Part shown: piece by piece, positions 40,396 to 49,019 of the stretch | Numbering within the stretch: position 1 is the first letter of the stretch | Layout of the letters: each line of letters starts with the position of its first letter | Source of the DNA: DATBLE01 sp046734335 | Lineage (GTDB): Bacteria; Actinomycetota; Thermoleophilia; Gaiellales; Gaiellaceae | NCBI GenBank assembly: GCA_046734335.1 | Contig: JBKPRA010000049.1 | Coordinates: forward strand, 1-64,000 | DNA length: 64,000 bases | Reading direction: 5' to 3' | The notes under the pieces: generated by a model | Databases searched by the model: none | Seen by the model: the letters and a program-made list of their open reading frames with translations, nothing else | Told to the model about the DNA's origin: nothing | Made by a program: the position numbers and the translations under genes

Positions 40396-41654
40396 CCGCG
40401 GCGCTGTGTGCGGCGCGAGGGCTCCGACACCGGGGGAGCGGACGCCCCGGGGTCCGGCACCGGCGCAACCGCCGGCGGCGGCTCGACCTCGACCTCGATC
40501 GGCACCGGGCCTCCTCCCTCCCACGACTCGAGCTCGACCCGCTCGGAGAAGTACTCGTACACCGCGCGCCCGGCGGCCAGGAGCGGCAGCGCAACCAGGA
40601 TCCCGGCGAGGCCGTAGATCTCGCCGCCCGCGAGGAGGCCGAAGATGACCAGGAGCGGGTGGAGGCGCAGCGCGCTGCCCATCACCTTCGGAACGACGAC
40701 GTGCCCCTCGACCTGGTGGATGATGAGGAAGAGGATCGTCACCCAGAGCAGCGAGATCGGATGGACGACGGCGGCGTAGATCCCGGCCGGAATCGCGCCG
40801 AGCCACGGGCCGAGATACGGGATCAGCTCCATCACAGCCACCCACGCGCCGAAGAGCAGCGCGTACTTGTCGGCACCCGGGACCAGCCCCAGGACACCGA
40901 GCAACCACATCCCCGCTCCGGCGCTGGCGCCGATGATCAGCGAAACGAGCAGCTGACCTTTCACATAGCCGGCGACGGCGTGCTCCATCCGCACGAGCAG
41001 CGGCTCCGACCCCGGGTGCGGCGGGAAGCGCCGGTCGAGCGCGCGGCTGAGCTTCGAGAAGTCGAGCAGCATGTAGACCGACACTACGATCACCACGATC
41101 GAGGCGAAGAGCAGCTTTCCGATCGAGATCGCCGCCCCCTCGACGAAGTCGACGACCCGACTCGTGTACTTGCCCACGTCCTTGTCGCGGATCTGCCGTA
41201 CCCAGCGGTGGCCGCGCTCCTGGACGTCGATCGAGCTGAGCCCGTGGCCGTTCAGCCACCGCTGCAGCCGGTCGACGTCGCGGTCGGCGTCGGTCTGGCC
41301 GGTCCGTCCATTCGGCTCCGTAAAGTAGGTGTCGAACCGGTTTGCGGCCGTCTTCGTCTGATCGACGACGACGGTGGCGAGAGCCCAGATGCTCACGATC
41401 AACGCCGCCGCGCAGCCCAGGTACACGAGTGCGACGGCAAAGCCGCGCCGAATCCGGAACCGTCCGATCCTTACCTCACCGATCGCCCTGACGACCGGGT
41501 CGAGCAGCAGCGCGATCAGCGAGGCGACGAGAAAGAGGAAGACGACGTGAAAGACGCGGCCCGCGACCACCCACGCCAGGATCAGCAGGAGCGGAAGCCC
41601 GACCAGCTGCATCCAGCGCGGAATCTGGATCTTCGGCGCCGCGCCGGGAGCCAT
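40392..41654 (-). CDS. AI-2E family (PerM) permease
   Basis: A 420-residue AI-2E/PerM-type membrane protein with seven to eight hydrophobic segments. The central region has SVYMLLDF, and the C-terminal half has VMELIPYLGPWLGAIPAG followed by EGHVVVPKVMGSALRLHP, all strong family landmarks. A proline-rich soluble tail ends the protein. Known members export small molecules, sodium/proton or autoinducer-2; the cargo here is unknown. I chose the ATG at 41654 because a TACGAT hexamer (41662-41667) with a 17-base spacer to CTGAAG gives a leaderless start exactly there; an ATG at 41663 is the alternative. Confidence 0.87.
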   Translation of the reverse strand: MAPGAAPKIQIPRWMQLVGLPLLLILAWVVAGRVFHVVFLFLVASLIALLLDPVVRAIGEVRIGRFRIRRGFAVALVYLGCAAALIVSIWALATVVVDQTKTAANRFDTYFTEPNGRTGQTDADRDVDRLQRWLNGHGLSSIDVQERGHRWVRQIRDKDVGKYTSRVVDFVEGAAISIGKLLFASIVVIVVSVYMLLDFSKLSRALDRRFPPHPGSEPLLVRMEHAVAGYVKGQLLVSLIIGASAGAGMWLLGVLGLVPGADKYALLFGAWVAVMELIPYLGPWLGAIPAGIYAAVVHPISLLWVTILFLIIHQVEGHVVVPKVMGSALRLHPLLVIFGLLAGGEIYGLAGILVALPLLAAGRAVYEYFSERVELESWEGGGPVPIEVEVEPPPAVAPVPDPGASAPPVSEPSRRTQRRG

Positions 41655-41661
41655 CGCGGCC

Positions 41662-41690
41662 ATCGTACCGCGGAGGTCGTACGACTTCAG
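41662..41690 (-). promoter_or_regulatory. Leaderless promoter of the AI-2E permease gene
   Basis: On the minus strand CTGAAG (41685-41690) and TACGAT (41662-41667) are 17 bases apart, and seven bases separate the -10 from the ATG at 41654. Transcription would begin at or next to the start codon. It mirrors the promoter at 41784-41812 on the other strand. Confidence 0.5.
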
Positions 41691-41783
41691 CACAGGCCGT
41701 GGGACTGGGCGGCCGAGACCGAGGGCGCGCTGGCACGCGGCGTTGTGCCGGAGAGTTGGTTCACTTCCGTACGACCGGTCCCG

Positions 41784-41812
41784 TTGAAAGGACTCGCCGG
41801 GTCGGCTACGGT
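41784..41812 (+). promoter_or_regulatory. Leaderless promoter of the LytM-like gene
   Basis: TTGAAA (41784-41789), 17 bases, TACGGT (41807-41812), then seven bases and the ATG at 41820. The spacing puts the transcription start on the A of the start codon, so the mRNA should have no leader. No ribosome-binding site is visible. Confidence 0.6.
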
Positions 41813-41819
41813 GCCGCGG

Positions 41820-42590
41820 ATGCCGGCTTCCCCCGCCTACAGGCGGCACGATCGCCGCGCCGCCAGGGCCCGTCAGGCACGCCGCCGCGCCATCCTGCTT
41901 GCGCTTGTCGTCGGGCTCTTCGTGATCCTCGCCGTCGCCGCCTTCCGGCCCGACGGCGGTTCGAAAGTCGGCGCGAGCCCGGCGAGCGCGACACGACTCC
42001 TCCCTCCGCCGCCTCCCTCCGGAGTGGCGGTCGCGAGCTACGGACGACTGCGCGTGGCCTCGCCCGTCAACGAGAGCGTCGTCACGGCCATCGGGTACCA
42101 CGGCGCCGGCGACGGGACCCTCGCATTCGAGCCGGTCGGGCGACAGGCGAACGTCGGCGTCGTCACCCGCGTCTTCCACCGGATCTTCGGCGGCGGCGGC
42201 AGCAGCGGGGTCGTCTACTACCGGCTCGGCGGTGGAGACGGGCCGTCGACCGGGGCGCTCGACGTCGGGGCCGCTCCGGGCACCGACGTCTACTCGCCGA
42301 CCGACGGCACGGTCGTCGGCCTACGCGACTACGTGCTGAACGGGAAGAAGTACGGCTCGGTCATCGACATCGAGCCCGTCGGGGAGCCCTCGGTCGTCCT
42401 CTCCGTCTCCCACATCCAGGCCGACCCGGCCCTGACCGTCGGTTCAACCGTCACTGCAAGCACCTCCCGGATCGGCCGCGTCGTCGACCTGTCGGGCGTC
42501 GAGCGGCTGGCGCTCGCTCGCTACACGCGCGACGCCGGCAACTACGTCGAGCTGACGCTGCGTCCGGCCGGGTCCGTCCCGCTGCGCTAG
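41820..42590 (+). CDS. Membrane-anchored LytM/M23-like domain protein, possibly degenerate
   Basis: A 256-residue protein with a basic N-terminus, one membrane segment (about 26-45), a proline-rich spacer (RLLPPPPPSG) and an outside domain ending in a lysostaphin/M23-like beta fold. The domain shows GALDVGAAPGTDVYSPTDG and, later, SVSHIQADPALTVGSTV and SRIGRVV. In true M23 peptidases the first motif is H-x-x-x-D and a final H-x-H binds zinc. Here the first histidine is replaced (G-A-L-D) and only one histidine (SHI) remains, so the protease is probably inactive and may bind peptidoglycan or activate amidases. It precedes the phosphoesterase gene by 13 bases. Confidence 0.68.
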   Translation: MPASPAYRRHDRRAARARQARRRAILLALVVGLFVILAVAAFRPDGGSKVGASPASATRLLPPPPPSGVAVASYGRLRVASPVNESVVTAIGYHGAGDGTLAFEPVGRQANVGVVTRVFHRIFGGGGSSGVVYYRLGGGDGPSTGALDVGAAPGTDVYSPTDGTVVGLRDYVLNGKKYGSVIDIEPVGEPSVVLSVSHIQADPALTVGSTVTASTSRIGRVVDLSGVERLALARYTRDAGNYVELTLRPAGSVPLR

Positions 42591-42603
42591 AAGCCGCGTT
42601 CTC

Positions 42604-43383
42604 TTGCGTCTTCTTTTCCTCGCCGACGTCTTCGGCTCTGCCGGCCGACGCGCGGTGGAGGAGCGGCTGCCGGGCCTCCGCGACGAGCTGCGCATCGACT
42701 TCTGCATCGTCAACGGCGAGAATGCGGCGGACGGCCGAGGCCTGACCCCGAAGCTGGCGGACCGGCTGCTCGCAGCCGAAGCCGACGTCGTCACGCTCGG
42801 AAACCACGTGTGGGCCCGGGACGAGATCGGCCCCTACCTCGCGCAGTCGGAGCGTGTGATCCGGCCGGCCAACGTTGCCTCAGGCTCGCCGGGCCGCGCG
42901 CTTGCGGTTGCCGCGGCCGCGGACGGCACGCCGGTCGCGGTCGTCAACCTGCTGGGCTGGCTGTTCCTCGACGTCCCCGTCGGACCGTTCGAGATGCTCG
43001 ACGAGCTCGTCGAGGAAGCGCGCCGGGCGGCGAAAGTCGTTGTCGTCGACTTCCACGCCGAAGCGACGAGCGAGAAGATCGCCGTCGCCCGCTGGCTCGA
43101 CGGCCGGGTGACGGCCGTGATCGGGACACACACACACGTCCAGACGAGCGACGCTCGGGTTCAGCCCGGCGGCACGGCCGCGATCACCGACGCCGGCATG
43201 ACCGGGCCGCACGACTCGGTGATCGGCGTCGAGGCCGACCTCGCGATCCGGCGCATGCGCACCGGTATGCCCGTCCGCTTCCGGCCGGCCGAAGGCGGCG
43301 TTCGCCTCGAGGGGGTGGTCGTCGACTGCGACGCCGACGGCCACGCTACGGCGATCGAGACGCTGCGCGTTCCGCACCCGTAG
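42604..43383 (+). CDS. TIGR00282-family (YmdB-like) metallophosphoesterase
   Basis: A 259-residue metallophosphoesterase of the TIGR00282/YmdB type, a family with cyclic nucleotide phosphodiesterase activity in characterised members. Metal-site motifs are ADVFGSAGR (D8), VNGENAADG (about 37-45), TLGNHVWA (near 64), DFHAEATSEK (near 149) and GTHTHVQT (near 174). It begins with TTG at 42604, the only sensible start. It is 13 bases after the LytM-like gene, so they are likely one transcript. The end overlaps the convergent membrane glycosyltransferase gene by 38 bases. Confidence 0.9.
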   Translation: MRLLFLADVFGSAGRRAVEERLPGLRDELRIDFCIVNGENAADGRGLTPKLADRLLAAEADVVTLGNHVWARDEIGPYLAQSERVIRPANVASGSPGRALAVAAAADGTPVAVVNLLGWLFLDVPVGPFEMLDELVEEARRAAKVVVVDFHAEATSEKIAVARWLDGRVTAVIGTHTHVQTSDARVQPGGTAAITDAGMTGPHDSVIGVEADLAIRRMRTGMPVRFRPAEGGVRLEGVVVDCDADGHATAIETLRVPHP

Positions 43384-44602
43384 GCACGAACAGCACGGCA
43401 AAGAGCGCGACCAGGACGAGGTCGCGGGCCAGCACGAGCCACGAGGCGGCCGTGTCGAAGCTCAGCGCGAGATCCCAGTAGCGAAACGGGAACCAGGCTT
43501 GGGTGACCACGAGCGCCGTCGCCAGCAACGCGCTCGCCGCCAACCCGCGCCGGCCGCCTACGAGCGGTACGAGCGGGATCAGCCAGATCAGGAACTGGGG
43601 CGACAGCACTTTGCCGAAGGCGACGAACGCGCAGACGGCCGTTGCCGAGGCCCGCACGAGCCGCTCGCGGCCGACCGGCCCGCGCGCAAACCAGGTCCAG
43701 GTGGCGATCAGCGCCGCCCCCTGGACGACCGTCTGCACGACGGCCAGCGTGTCGGGGGCGGTGCCGACCAGATTCTGCGAGCCGTGGCTCGACCGCATGG
43801 TGATGTCGAGCCCGCCGGCCACGTGGGCGGCGAGCAGCACCGCCGCGCCGAACGACTCGATCTGGAGCGGGCGGCTCGTCTGGGTGGTGATGCTGTGCCA
43901 GACGCCGTGCGGGGAGAGCACGAGGAACGGGACGAAGCAGAGCGCGAGCACGCCGGTGAACACGCCGAGGCACAGGAGTGCCTCCCGCCGGCCGCGGCGG
44001 CGCCAGATCCAGACCGCCACGATGGGAGCGAGCACCGCTGGGAAGAGCTTCGCCGAGACGGCCAACCCGAGCACGCCCGCGCCGACGCGCTGGCGCCCGG
44101 CCACGAGTGCCGCCAGCGATCCGGTGACCAGCGCCGTGGGCCAGAGATCGAACCGAGAGAGCATCACGGAGCCGAGCAGCAGCGGCGTCAGGGCCGCGAA
44201 GCCGAGCGCAGCGCCGGTCCGTACCGGACCAGCCTCCAGACTGAGGAGAATCGAGAGCATGAACGCGAGCGTGAGCGCTCCGCAGAACAGCATCTCCGCC
44301 TCGAAGCCCGCGCGGTAGCCGTCCAGGTCGCCGTCCTCCGATCGCATGAGAGAGGGCAGCGCGAACACCGGCAGCGCCGCCGGGGGGTACTCGAGCTGGA
44401 AGTCGCGATAGGGAACGTGGCCGTTCGCGATCGCGTCGCCGTATCGCTGGTAGATCGGTGTATCGGCGATGCGGCTGTGCCGGTAGAAGCCGAAGTGGAT
44501 CGCCGACCAGGCCCCAACGAACAGGGCGATCGCGAGCGTCAGCGCCACCGCGGCGCGCCGCGAGTCAGCCTGCTGGGACCAGCTCTCGCTGCTCGTGCTC
44601 AT
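43346..44602 (-). CDS. GT87/DUF2029-type membrane glycosyltransferase
   Basis: A 418-residue membrane protein with about ten segments and a short first outside loop carrying the pattern DTPIYQRYGDAIANGHVPYRDFQLEYPP. That motif is typical of the DUF2029/GT-C family of polyprenyl-phosphomannose-dependent glycosyltransferases in actinobacteria. LGSVMLSRFDLWPTAL and AVSAKLFPAVLAPI are further family landmarks. The likely catalytic aspartate is in the DTPIY region. It is coupled to the larger membrane protein upstream by a 38-base overlap, suggesting a shared job in assembling a surface glycan. Confidence 0.78.
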   Translation of the reverse strand: MSTSSESWSQQADSRRAAVALTLAIALFVGAWSAIHFGFYRHSRIADTPIYQRYGDAIANGHVPYRDFQLEYPPAALPVFALPSLMRSEDGDLDGYRAGFEAEMLFCGALTLAFMLSILLSLEAGPVRTGAALGFAALTPLLLGSVMLSRFDLWPTALVTGSLAALVAGRQRVGAGVLGLAVSAKLFPAVLAPIVAVWIWRRRGRREALLCLGVFTGVLALCFVPFLVLSPHGVWHSITTQTSRPLQIESFGAAVLLAAHVAGGLDITMRSSHGSQNLVGTAPDTLAVVQTVVQGAALIATWTWFARGPVGRERLVRASATAVCAFVAFGKVLSPQFLIWLIPLVPLVGGRRGLAASALLATALVVTQAWFPFRYWDLALSFDTAASWLVLARDLVLVALFAVLFVPTGAERAASRSP

Positions 44603-46370
44603 CGCGGACGGTCGCCTTCTCCGGCGCGGGTGACGGCTCGGCCGCGAGCACCGCGTAGGCGGCGAACGCGAAGAACCAGGGGAGATAGAGGTAGAACCAG
44701 TGGGTCAGCACCAGCTCGAAGCCGATCAGGATCGCGCCGGTCAGGGCGGCGAGCTGCAGCGGTGACTTGCGTCGGGGCAGGAAGGCGGCCGCCGCCGCAC
44801 CCGCCACCAGGAGCACCTGGAGCACCCGCTGGAGCCAGTGGAGGTCGGGCAGGCCGGCGTGGTACTGGCGCCAGTCCCAGAGCGAGAAGGGCGACTGCCG
44901 GTTGACCTGCGGCGGAATCGTCCGGTCCCAGAAGACGCGGGCTGCGTGCAGCACGTTCGGCTCGAGCAGGAGCACCCAAAAGGACGCGACCGTTGCGATC
45001 GCGAAGCCGCCGGCGAACATCAGCGCCGTCCGCCTGCTCTTCCGGAACTCAGGGTACGTCGCCCAGAGAGGCGCGACCAGCAGCGCTGCGAACTTCGTCC
45101 AGGACGCGAGCCCGACGAACACCCCGCGCGCCCAGGCCGAGGTACACAGCCAGAAGCCCCAGATCAGGAACGCCGGCATGATCGCGTCGTTGGTGTTCGA
45201 CATCGAGGCGTACTGCGTGAACGGGTACGCAGCCCAGGCGAAGGCGAGGGTGACGCCGAGCCGGTTTCCGCCGAACCGGCGCCCCGCGAGCGCGAGCCCG
45301 AGCACGCAGAGGAGGTCGAAGGCGATCGCGGTGAAGTGCGACGCGGGCAGGTCGTCCCACTGCCCGCCCCACCCGAAGATCGCGTAGCCGGGGATGTACG
45401 CGATGTACGACATCGGGCCGTAGGTATCACCGTTCGGGTTCGCCGACTCGCAGCGTCCGTTCGTCTGGATCCGAGCGCGGATCTCGCCCTCGCGGTCGGC
45501 CGGGCCGCACGTCTTCAGGTCCTCCTCGACCGGGAAGTGGCCGTACGGCGACTGCCCGTGCACGATCCGCTGGGCGCCGATCGGACCGGCGTAGCCGACG
45601 TCGATCACGTTCGAGTCGCGGACGTTCAGCCCGACCTTGAACCCACAGAGGAAGACGGTCGCCGCGGCGAGCACCCACACCGGCCAGAACGGACGAGAGA
45701 TGGGCGGCGGCCGGTCGCGGATCCCGATCCAGAGCATCCGCCCGAGCAGGTAGGCGAGGCCCGGGTAGACGAGCGGCACGCTGGTGAAGATCCGGCCGTG
45801 GTTGAAGTACCAGAGCGACACGGAGAACGACAGCAGCGCCAGCAGGTCGAGATTGCGCAGGCTGAGCGGCCGGCGGAGGTCGGCAAGCCCGATCAGGAAG
45901 ACGGCGCAGAAGGCGAGCCAGACCCCGAGGCTGTTGATCTTCTTGCCGCCGAACGCGCCCGGCCCCCCGCGCGCCATGCGCCAGGCGACCTGCGGGCCGG
46001 TCCAGGCCTCGGTGACGATGCCGGTGGTGTCGTCCACGCGGCCGGTGGCGATCTCGCCCGCCGGCCCCGACCACACCTTCACGTCCCAGTCCATGTACTG
46101 CGCGTCGTACGTCCCCTGGGTGACCAGGCTCTCTTTCGGGTACCGCCCCACCCAGTCGTTGACCTTCGGGACTGCGAGGAGCGTGGCGACGACCTTCGCC
46201 TCGGTCTGGTTCTGGCGAGGAGCCTGGGCCGGTGCCTGCTGCGTCTGGGTGAAGGGAATCTGCCGCTCCGTGGTCGTGACGGTCCTGGTGACCGTTTGGG
46301 CCGGCGCGGCCGCAGCCGCGGGAACCGACGCCAGCAGCACGAGCACGCCCGCGGCGACGAGGCGTCTCAC
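44565..46370 (-). CDS. Large GT-C-like membrane protein with an N-terminal PepSY-like outside domain
   Basis: A 601-residue protein. A signal peptide (residues 1-22) is followed by a Q/T/P-rich linker and an outside domain (about 55-150) whose GEIATGRVDDTTGIVTEAW strand-turn-strand pattern resembles PepSY. Then come about ten membrane segments; the first large outside loop has YGHFPVEED and GDTYGPMSYIAYIPG, and TQYASMSNTNDAIMPAFL lies further on, consistent with a GT-C glycosyltransferase. I start at GTG 46370, which has GGAG seven bases upstream and opens directly into the signal peptide; a GTG at 46388 is less likely. It overlaps the GT87 gene. Confidence 0.7.
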   Translation of the reverse strand: MRRLVAAGVLVLLASVPAAAAAPAQTVTRTVTTTERQIPFTQTQQAPAQAPRQNQTEAKVVATLLAVPKVNDWVGRYPKESLVTQGTYDAQYMDWDVKVWSGPAGEIATGRVDDTTGIVTEAWTGPQVAWRMARGGPGAFGGKKINSLGVWLAFCAVFLIGLADLRRPLSLRNLDLLALLSFSVSLWYFNHGRIFTSVPLVYPGLAYLLGRMLWIGIRDRPPPISRPFWPVWVLAAATVFLCGFKVGLNVRDSNVIDVGYAGPIGAQRIVHGQSPYGHFPVEEDLKTCGPADREGEIRARIQTNGRCESANPNGDTYGPMSYIAYIPGYAIFGWGGQWDDLPASHFTAIAFDLLCVLGLALAGRRFGGNRLGVTLAFAWAAYPFTQYASMSNTNDAIMPAFLIWGFWLCTSAWARGVFVGLASWTKFAALLVAPLWATYPEFRKSRRTALMFAGGFAIATVASFWVLLLEPNVLHAARVFWDRTIPPQVNRQSPFSLWDWRQYHAGLPDLHWLQRVLQVLLVAGAAAAAFLPRRKSPLQLAALTGAILIGFELVLTHWFYLYLPWFFAFAAYAVLAAEPSPAPEKATVRDEHEQRELVPAG

Positions 46371-46437
46371 GTGTGCTCCGTCCGGCACCGGTCTTGCGCT
46401 TGTAGCAAGTGGCCGGAGCCGCGCAGGGACGCAGGGA

Positions 46438-46463
46438 GCGTCAATATGCAGGCATATTGACGC
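46438..46463. repeat. 26-base near-palindrome in an intergenic region
   Basis: Two perfect 12-base arms (GCGTCAATATGC at 46438-46449 and GCATATTGACGC at 46452-46463) are separated by only AG. The AT-rich core stands out in this high-GC DNA. It lies 68-93 bases upstream of the membrane protein gene starting at 46370 and 68 bases downstream of the GtrA gene's stop. A 2-base loop cannot form a normal RNA hairpin, so a protein-binding operator is more likely than a terminator. Confidence 0.8.
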
Positions 46464-46530
46464 GACTGAGGACGCAGCATGGAGGTTCCGGACGCCGCCA
46501 GAAACGCCCTGACTATTGCCCGATGGAGCA

Positions 46531-46968
46531 CTAGCTCCTGAACGACCAGAGCTTGTTCGCGCTGAAGCTGAACGGAGTGACGAGGACGATCGCCACCGCC
46601 TGGGCGAGAATCTTGTCCGTCCCGAACGCGACCAGCACCCGCAGGATGGCGAGGTTCAGCCCCAGCGCTGCCACCGACACGATCAGGAATCGCATTCCCT
46701 GGTGGTAGACGTGGCCGCGGCTGGACCGGAAGGTCCAGAGCCGGTTCCAGAGGTAATTGTTGGTGACGGCGACCACGAACGAGCAGGCTGCCGCGGGCAG
46801 GTAATGGAGCCCGGCGCCCTTGAGCAGCGCGATGTAGACGGCCAGGTTGACGAGGTAGCCGCTCAGGCCGACGACAGAGAACTTGAGGAGCTCGATCCAG
46901 TTCTCCGAACGGCCGAGCGCACGGCGGGCACGAGTGGCCGCGATCCCCGCTGCGGTCGAGCGCGCCAC
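46531..46968 (-). CDS. GtrA-like membrane protein
   Basis: A 145-residue GtrA-family protein with four hydrophobic segments (about 27-46, 54-76, 91-110 and 116-136). It has the family's FSVVGLSGYLVNLAVY entry helix, the NNYLWNRLWTFRSS junction and the FSANKLWSFRS end. GtrA proteins are thought to flip or deliver polyprenyl-linked sugars for surface modification. An N-terminal basic tail of some 25 residues precedes the first segment. It is followed, beyond a palindromic region, by the GT-C genes on the same strand. Confidence 0.9.
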   Translation of the reverse strand: MARSTAAGIAATRARRALGRSENWIELLKFSVVGLSGYLVNLAVYIALLKGAGLHYLPAAACSFVVAVTNNYLWNRLWTFRSSRGHVYHQGMRFLIVSVAALGLNLAILRVLVAFGTDKILAQAVAIVLVTPFSFSANKLWSFRS

Positions 46969-46995
46969 TGTGCGAGCGTACCCGAACCGATCCGG

Positions 46996-47646
46996 TCATT
47001 CCCCGTCGAAGCCCTCGGCGCCCACAAGCGGGACGAACCGGCAGGGAACCGACCGCAGCACAGCCGGACCCTCCGGGCTGCGGACGACGAGCCGGAGCTC
47101 CTGGCCCCCGCGACCGCCGACCGGAACGACGAGCCGGCCGCCGGGGTCGAGCTGGGCGTAGAGCGAGGCCGGCACCTCCGGTGCCGCTGCCGCCACTGCG
47201 ACCGCGCCGAACGGCGCGTGCTCGGGGAGACCCAGGGAGCCGTCGCCGACGTGCACCCGGACGTTCGCGCAGCCGGCGAGCTCGAGTGCCACCCGCGCGC
47301 GGCCGGCCAGATCGGGCAGCCGCTCGATGGTGTGCACCTCGCCCGCGAGCTGAGCGAGCACGGCCGCCTGGTAGCCCGAGCCCGTGCCGACGTCGAGCAC
47401 GCGTTCGCCGGAACGAACTGCCAGCGCCTCGCAGATCCGAGCGACCATGTACGGCTGCGAGATCGTCTGATCGCCGCCGATCGGCAGAGCTGCATCGTCG
47501 TAGGCGCGCTCGCGCACCTGCTCGGGGACGAAGAGCTCCCGCGGAACGCGGGCCATCGCGTCGAGAACGCGCTCGTCGACGATGCCACGCCGGCGGAGCT
47601 GCTCCTCGACCATGCGGTGCCGCTCGCCGGTGCGATCAGACTGCAC
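46996..47646 (-). CDS. pcm: Protein-L-isoaspartate O-methyltransferase
   Basis: A 216-residue Pcm that methylates isoaspartyl residues for repair. It has RVPRELFVPE, PIGGDQTISQPYMVA and the SAM-binding VLDVGTGSGYQAAVLA, all strong signatures. The GTG at 47646 overlaps the end of the phosphodiesterase-like gene by 11 bases; an ATG at 47613 (MVEEQLRRRG) is a possible alternative, as family homology begins near there. It ends 27 bases before the start of the GtrA gene on the same strand. Confidence 0.93.
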   Translation of the reverse strand: MQSDRTGERHRMVEEQLRRRGIVDERVLDAMARVPRELFVPEQVRERAYDDAALPIGGDQTISQPYMVARICEALAVRSGERVLDVGTGSGYQAAVLAQLAGEVHTIERLPDLAGRARVALELAGCANVRVHVGDGSLGLPEHAPFGAVAVAAAAPEVPASLYAQLDPGGRLVVPVGGRGGQELRLVVRSPEGPAVLRSVPCRFVPLVGAEGFDGE

Positions 47647-49018
47647 GGGCCAGCGGGTGGATCGAAGCGGGCGGCTCGACGCCGAAGTGTGCGAGGACGG
47701 TCGGCATCACGCCGGTGATGCCGGCCGGCACCGCGTCGAGCCCGACGACGAGCATCGGCACCTCGGAGTCGCCGGCAAGCAGGGAGCCGTGGCTGCCGCC
47801 GCCGACGTGGCTGTTGCCACCGAGGTCGACGAACTCGTAGCCGGCGGCAGCCGACACGAGAACGTCGCCCGCATTCGGGTTCCGAAGCGCCGCCCACGCC
47901 CGGGCGAGGCCGTCGGGTTGGTCGAGTAGCGTCGGGTCGCCGTCCAGCTTCCAGCCGTCCTCTGTGCCGCGAAAGCGAAGCTCTTCGCCGTCGCGCCTGG
48001 CCACGGCCCAGCCGTCCTCGAGGAACAGCGCGACGTCCACCGCGGGCCGGCCGTCGAGCCGCGCGGCGAGCGCGCGGACTGGCTCGGCGCAGAGCGGCAG
48101 CCGGTAGACCTGGCCGCAGCGGTTGGAGGCGCAGACCGCGACGTCGGGACGCTCGAGGCCGCTTCTCCGGAACAGCTGAAGGTCGGTAAAGGCGTCCTCG
48201 AGGCGGGCCGCATGCTCGACCTTCGTCTGGCCGTGGTCGGAGCAGAGCACGACCGTGTAGCGCTCCAGGAACGCATCGGGCCCGCCGGCCACCTCCATCA
48301 AGGAGGCGATCGCCTGGTCGGCGGCGGCGAGCTTGCCGGCTGCGCCTTCAGGCCCGAGCGCGTGCGAGGCATAGTCATAGTCCGAGAGGTAGAAGACGAA
48401 GAAGTCGAAGCCGTCCCGGGCGACCAGCCAGCGGCCGACCGCGGCCGCGTACTCGTCGACGCTCCCCGCCGCGCGTCGCCGCACGGCCAGCGGAGCGCCG
48501 GTCACGTCCGACTCGAACAGGTTGAAGAAGAAGAAGCGGCGCGGCCCGCGGACGGTGCGACTGACGCCGGGCAGCGTGGCGCGATGCTCGGTCCGCCCCC
48601 GGTAGCAGGTGAAGTTGACCGCGGCGGTGACGAGACCCGCGTCGTCGAGTGCCTCGAAGACCGTCGTCGCCTCGCCGGAGAGATGGCGCGCGCTCAGGTC
48701 GAAGATCGTGTCGACGAGGGAGCGGCGGGTTCCGGCGGCGACGATCGCACCGAGCGACGAGCCATACTCCACCATGCGGCCCTCGTCGCGATCGAACCAG
48801 ACGAGATGCGGGACGTGGTGGACATCGGGATGCGCACCCGTCGCGATCGACGAGACGCAGACGGGCGTGAGGGAGGGAAAGGTGGAGGTCGCCCGCGCGT
48901 AGCGTCCGTTCGCCGCGAGGAAGGCGAGGGCCGGTGTCTCGCCCGTCTCGACCGCGCGCTCGAACACCGACGGCGTGAGACCGTCGACGACGACCAGCAC
49001 GAGGCCCTTCGCGTGCAC
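47636..49018 (-). CDS. Alkaline-phosphatase-superfamily (nucleotide pyrophosphatase/phosphodiesterase-like) enzyme
   Basis: A 460-residue soluble protein of the alkaline phosphatase/NPP fold. The N-terminus VLVVVDGLTPSVFE has the first metal aspartate, TSTFPSLTPVC holds the nucleophile threonine, FFVFYLSDYDYASHALG gives D and H metal ligands, and VVLCSDHGQTKVEH the D-H pair. GGSHGSLL near the C-terminus is the last histidine. There is no signal peptide, so it acts in the cytoplasm on some phosphodiester or phosphonate bond. The GTG at 49018 lies one base after the stop of the upstream membrane gene. Confidence 0.83.
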   Translation of the reverse strand: MHAKGLVLVVVDGLTPSVFERAVETGETPALAFLAANGRYARATSTFPSLTPVCVSSIATGAHPDVHHVPHLVWFDRDEGRMVEYGSSLGAIVAAGTRRSLVDTIFDLSARHLSGEATTVFEALDDAGLVTAAVNFTCYRGRTEHRATLPGVSRTVRGPRRFFFFNLFESDVTGAPLAVRRRAAGSVDEYAAAVGRWLVARDGFDFFVFYLSDYDYASHALGPEGAAGKLAAADQAIASLMEVAGGPDAFLERYTVVLCSDHGQTKVEHAARLEDAFTDLQLFRRSGLERPDVAVCASNRCGQVYRLPLCAEPVRALAARLDGRPAVDVALFLEDGWAVARRDGEELRFRGTEDGWKLDGDPTLLDQPDGLARAWAALRNPNAGDVLVSAAAGYEFVDLGGNSHVGGGSHGSLLAGDSEVPMLVVGLDAVPAGITGVMPTVLAHFGVEPPASIHPLARAV

Positions 49019-49019
49019 G

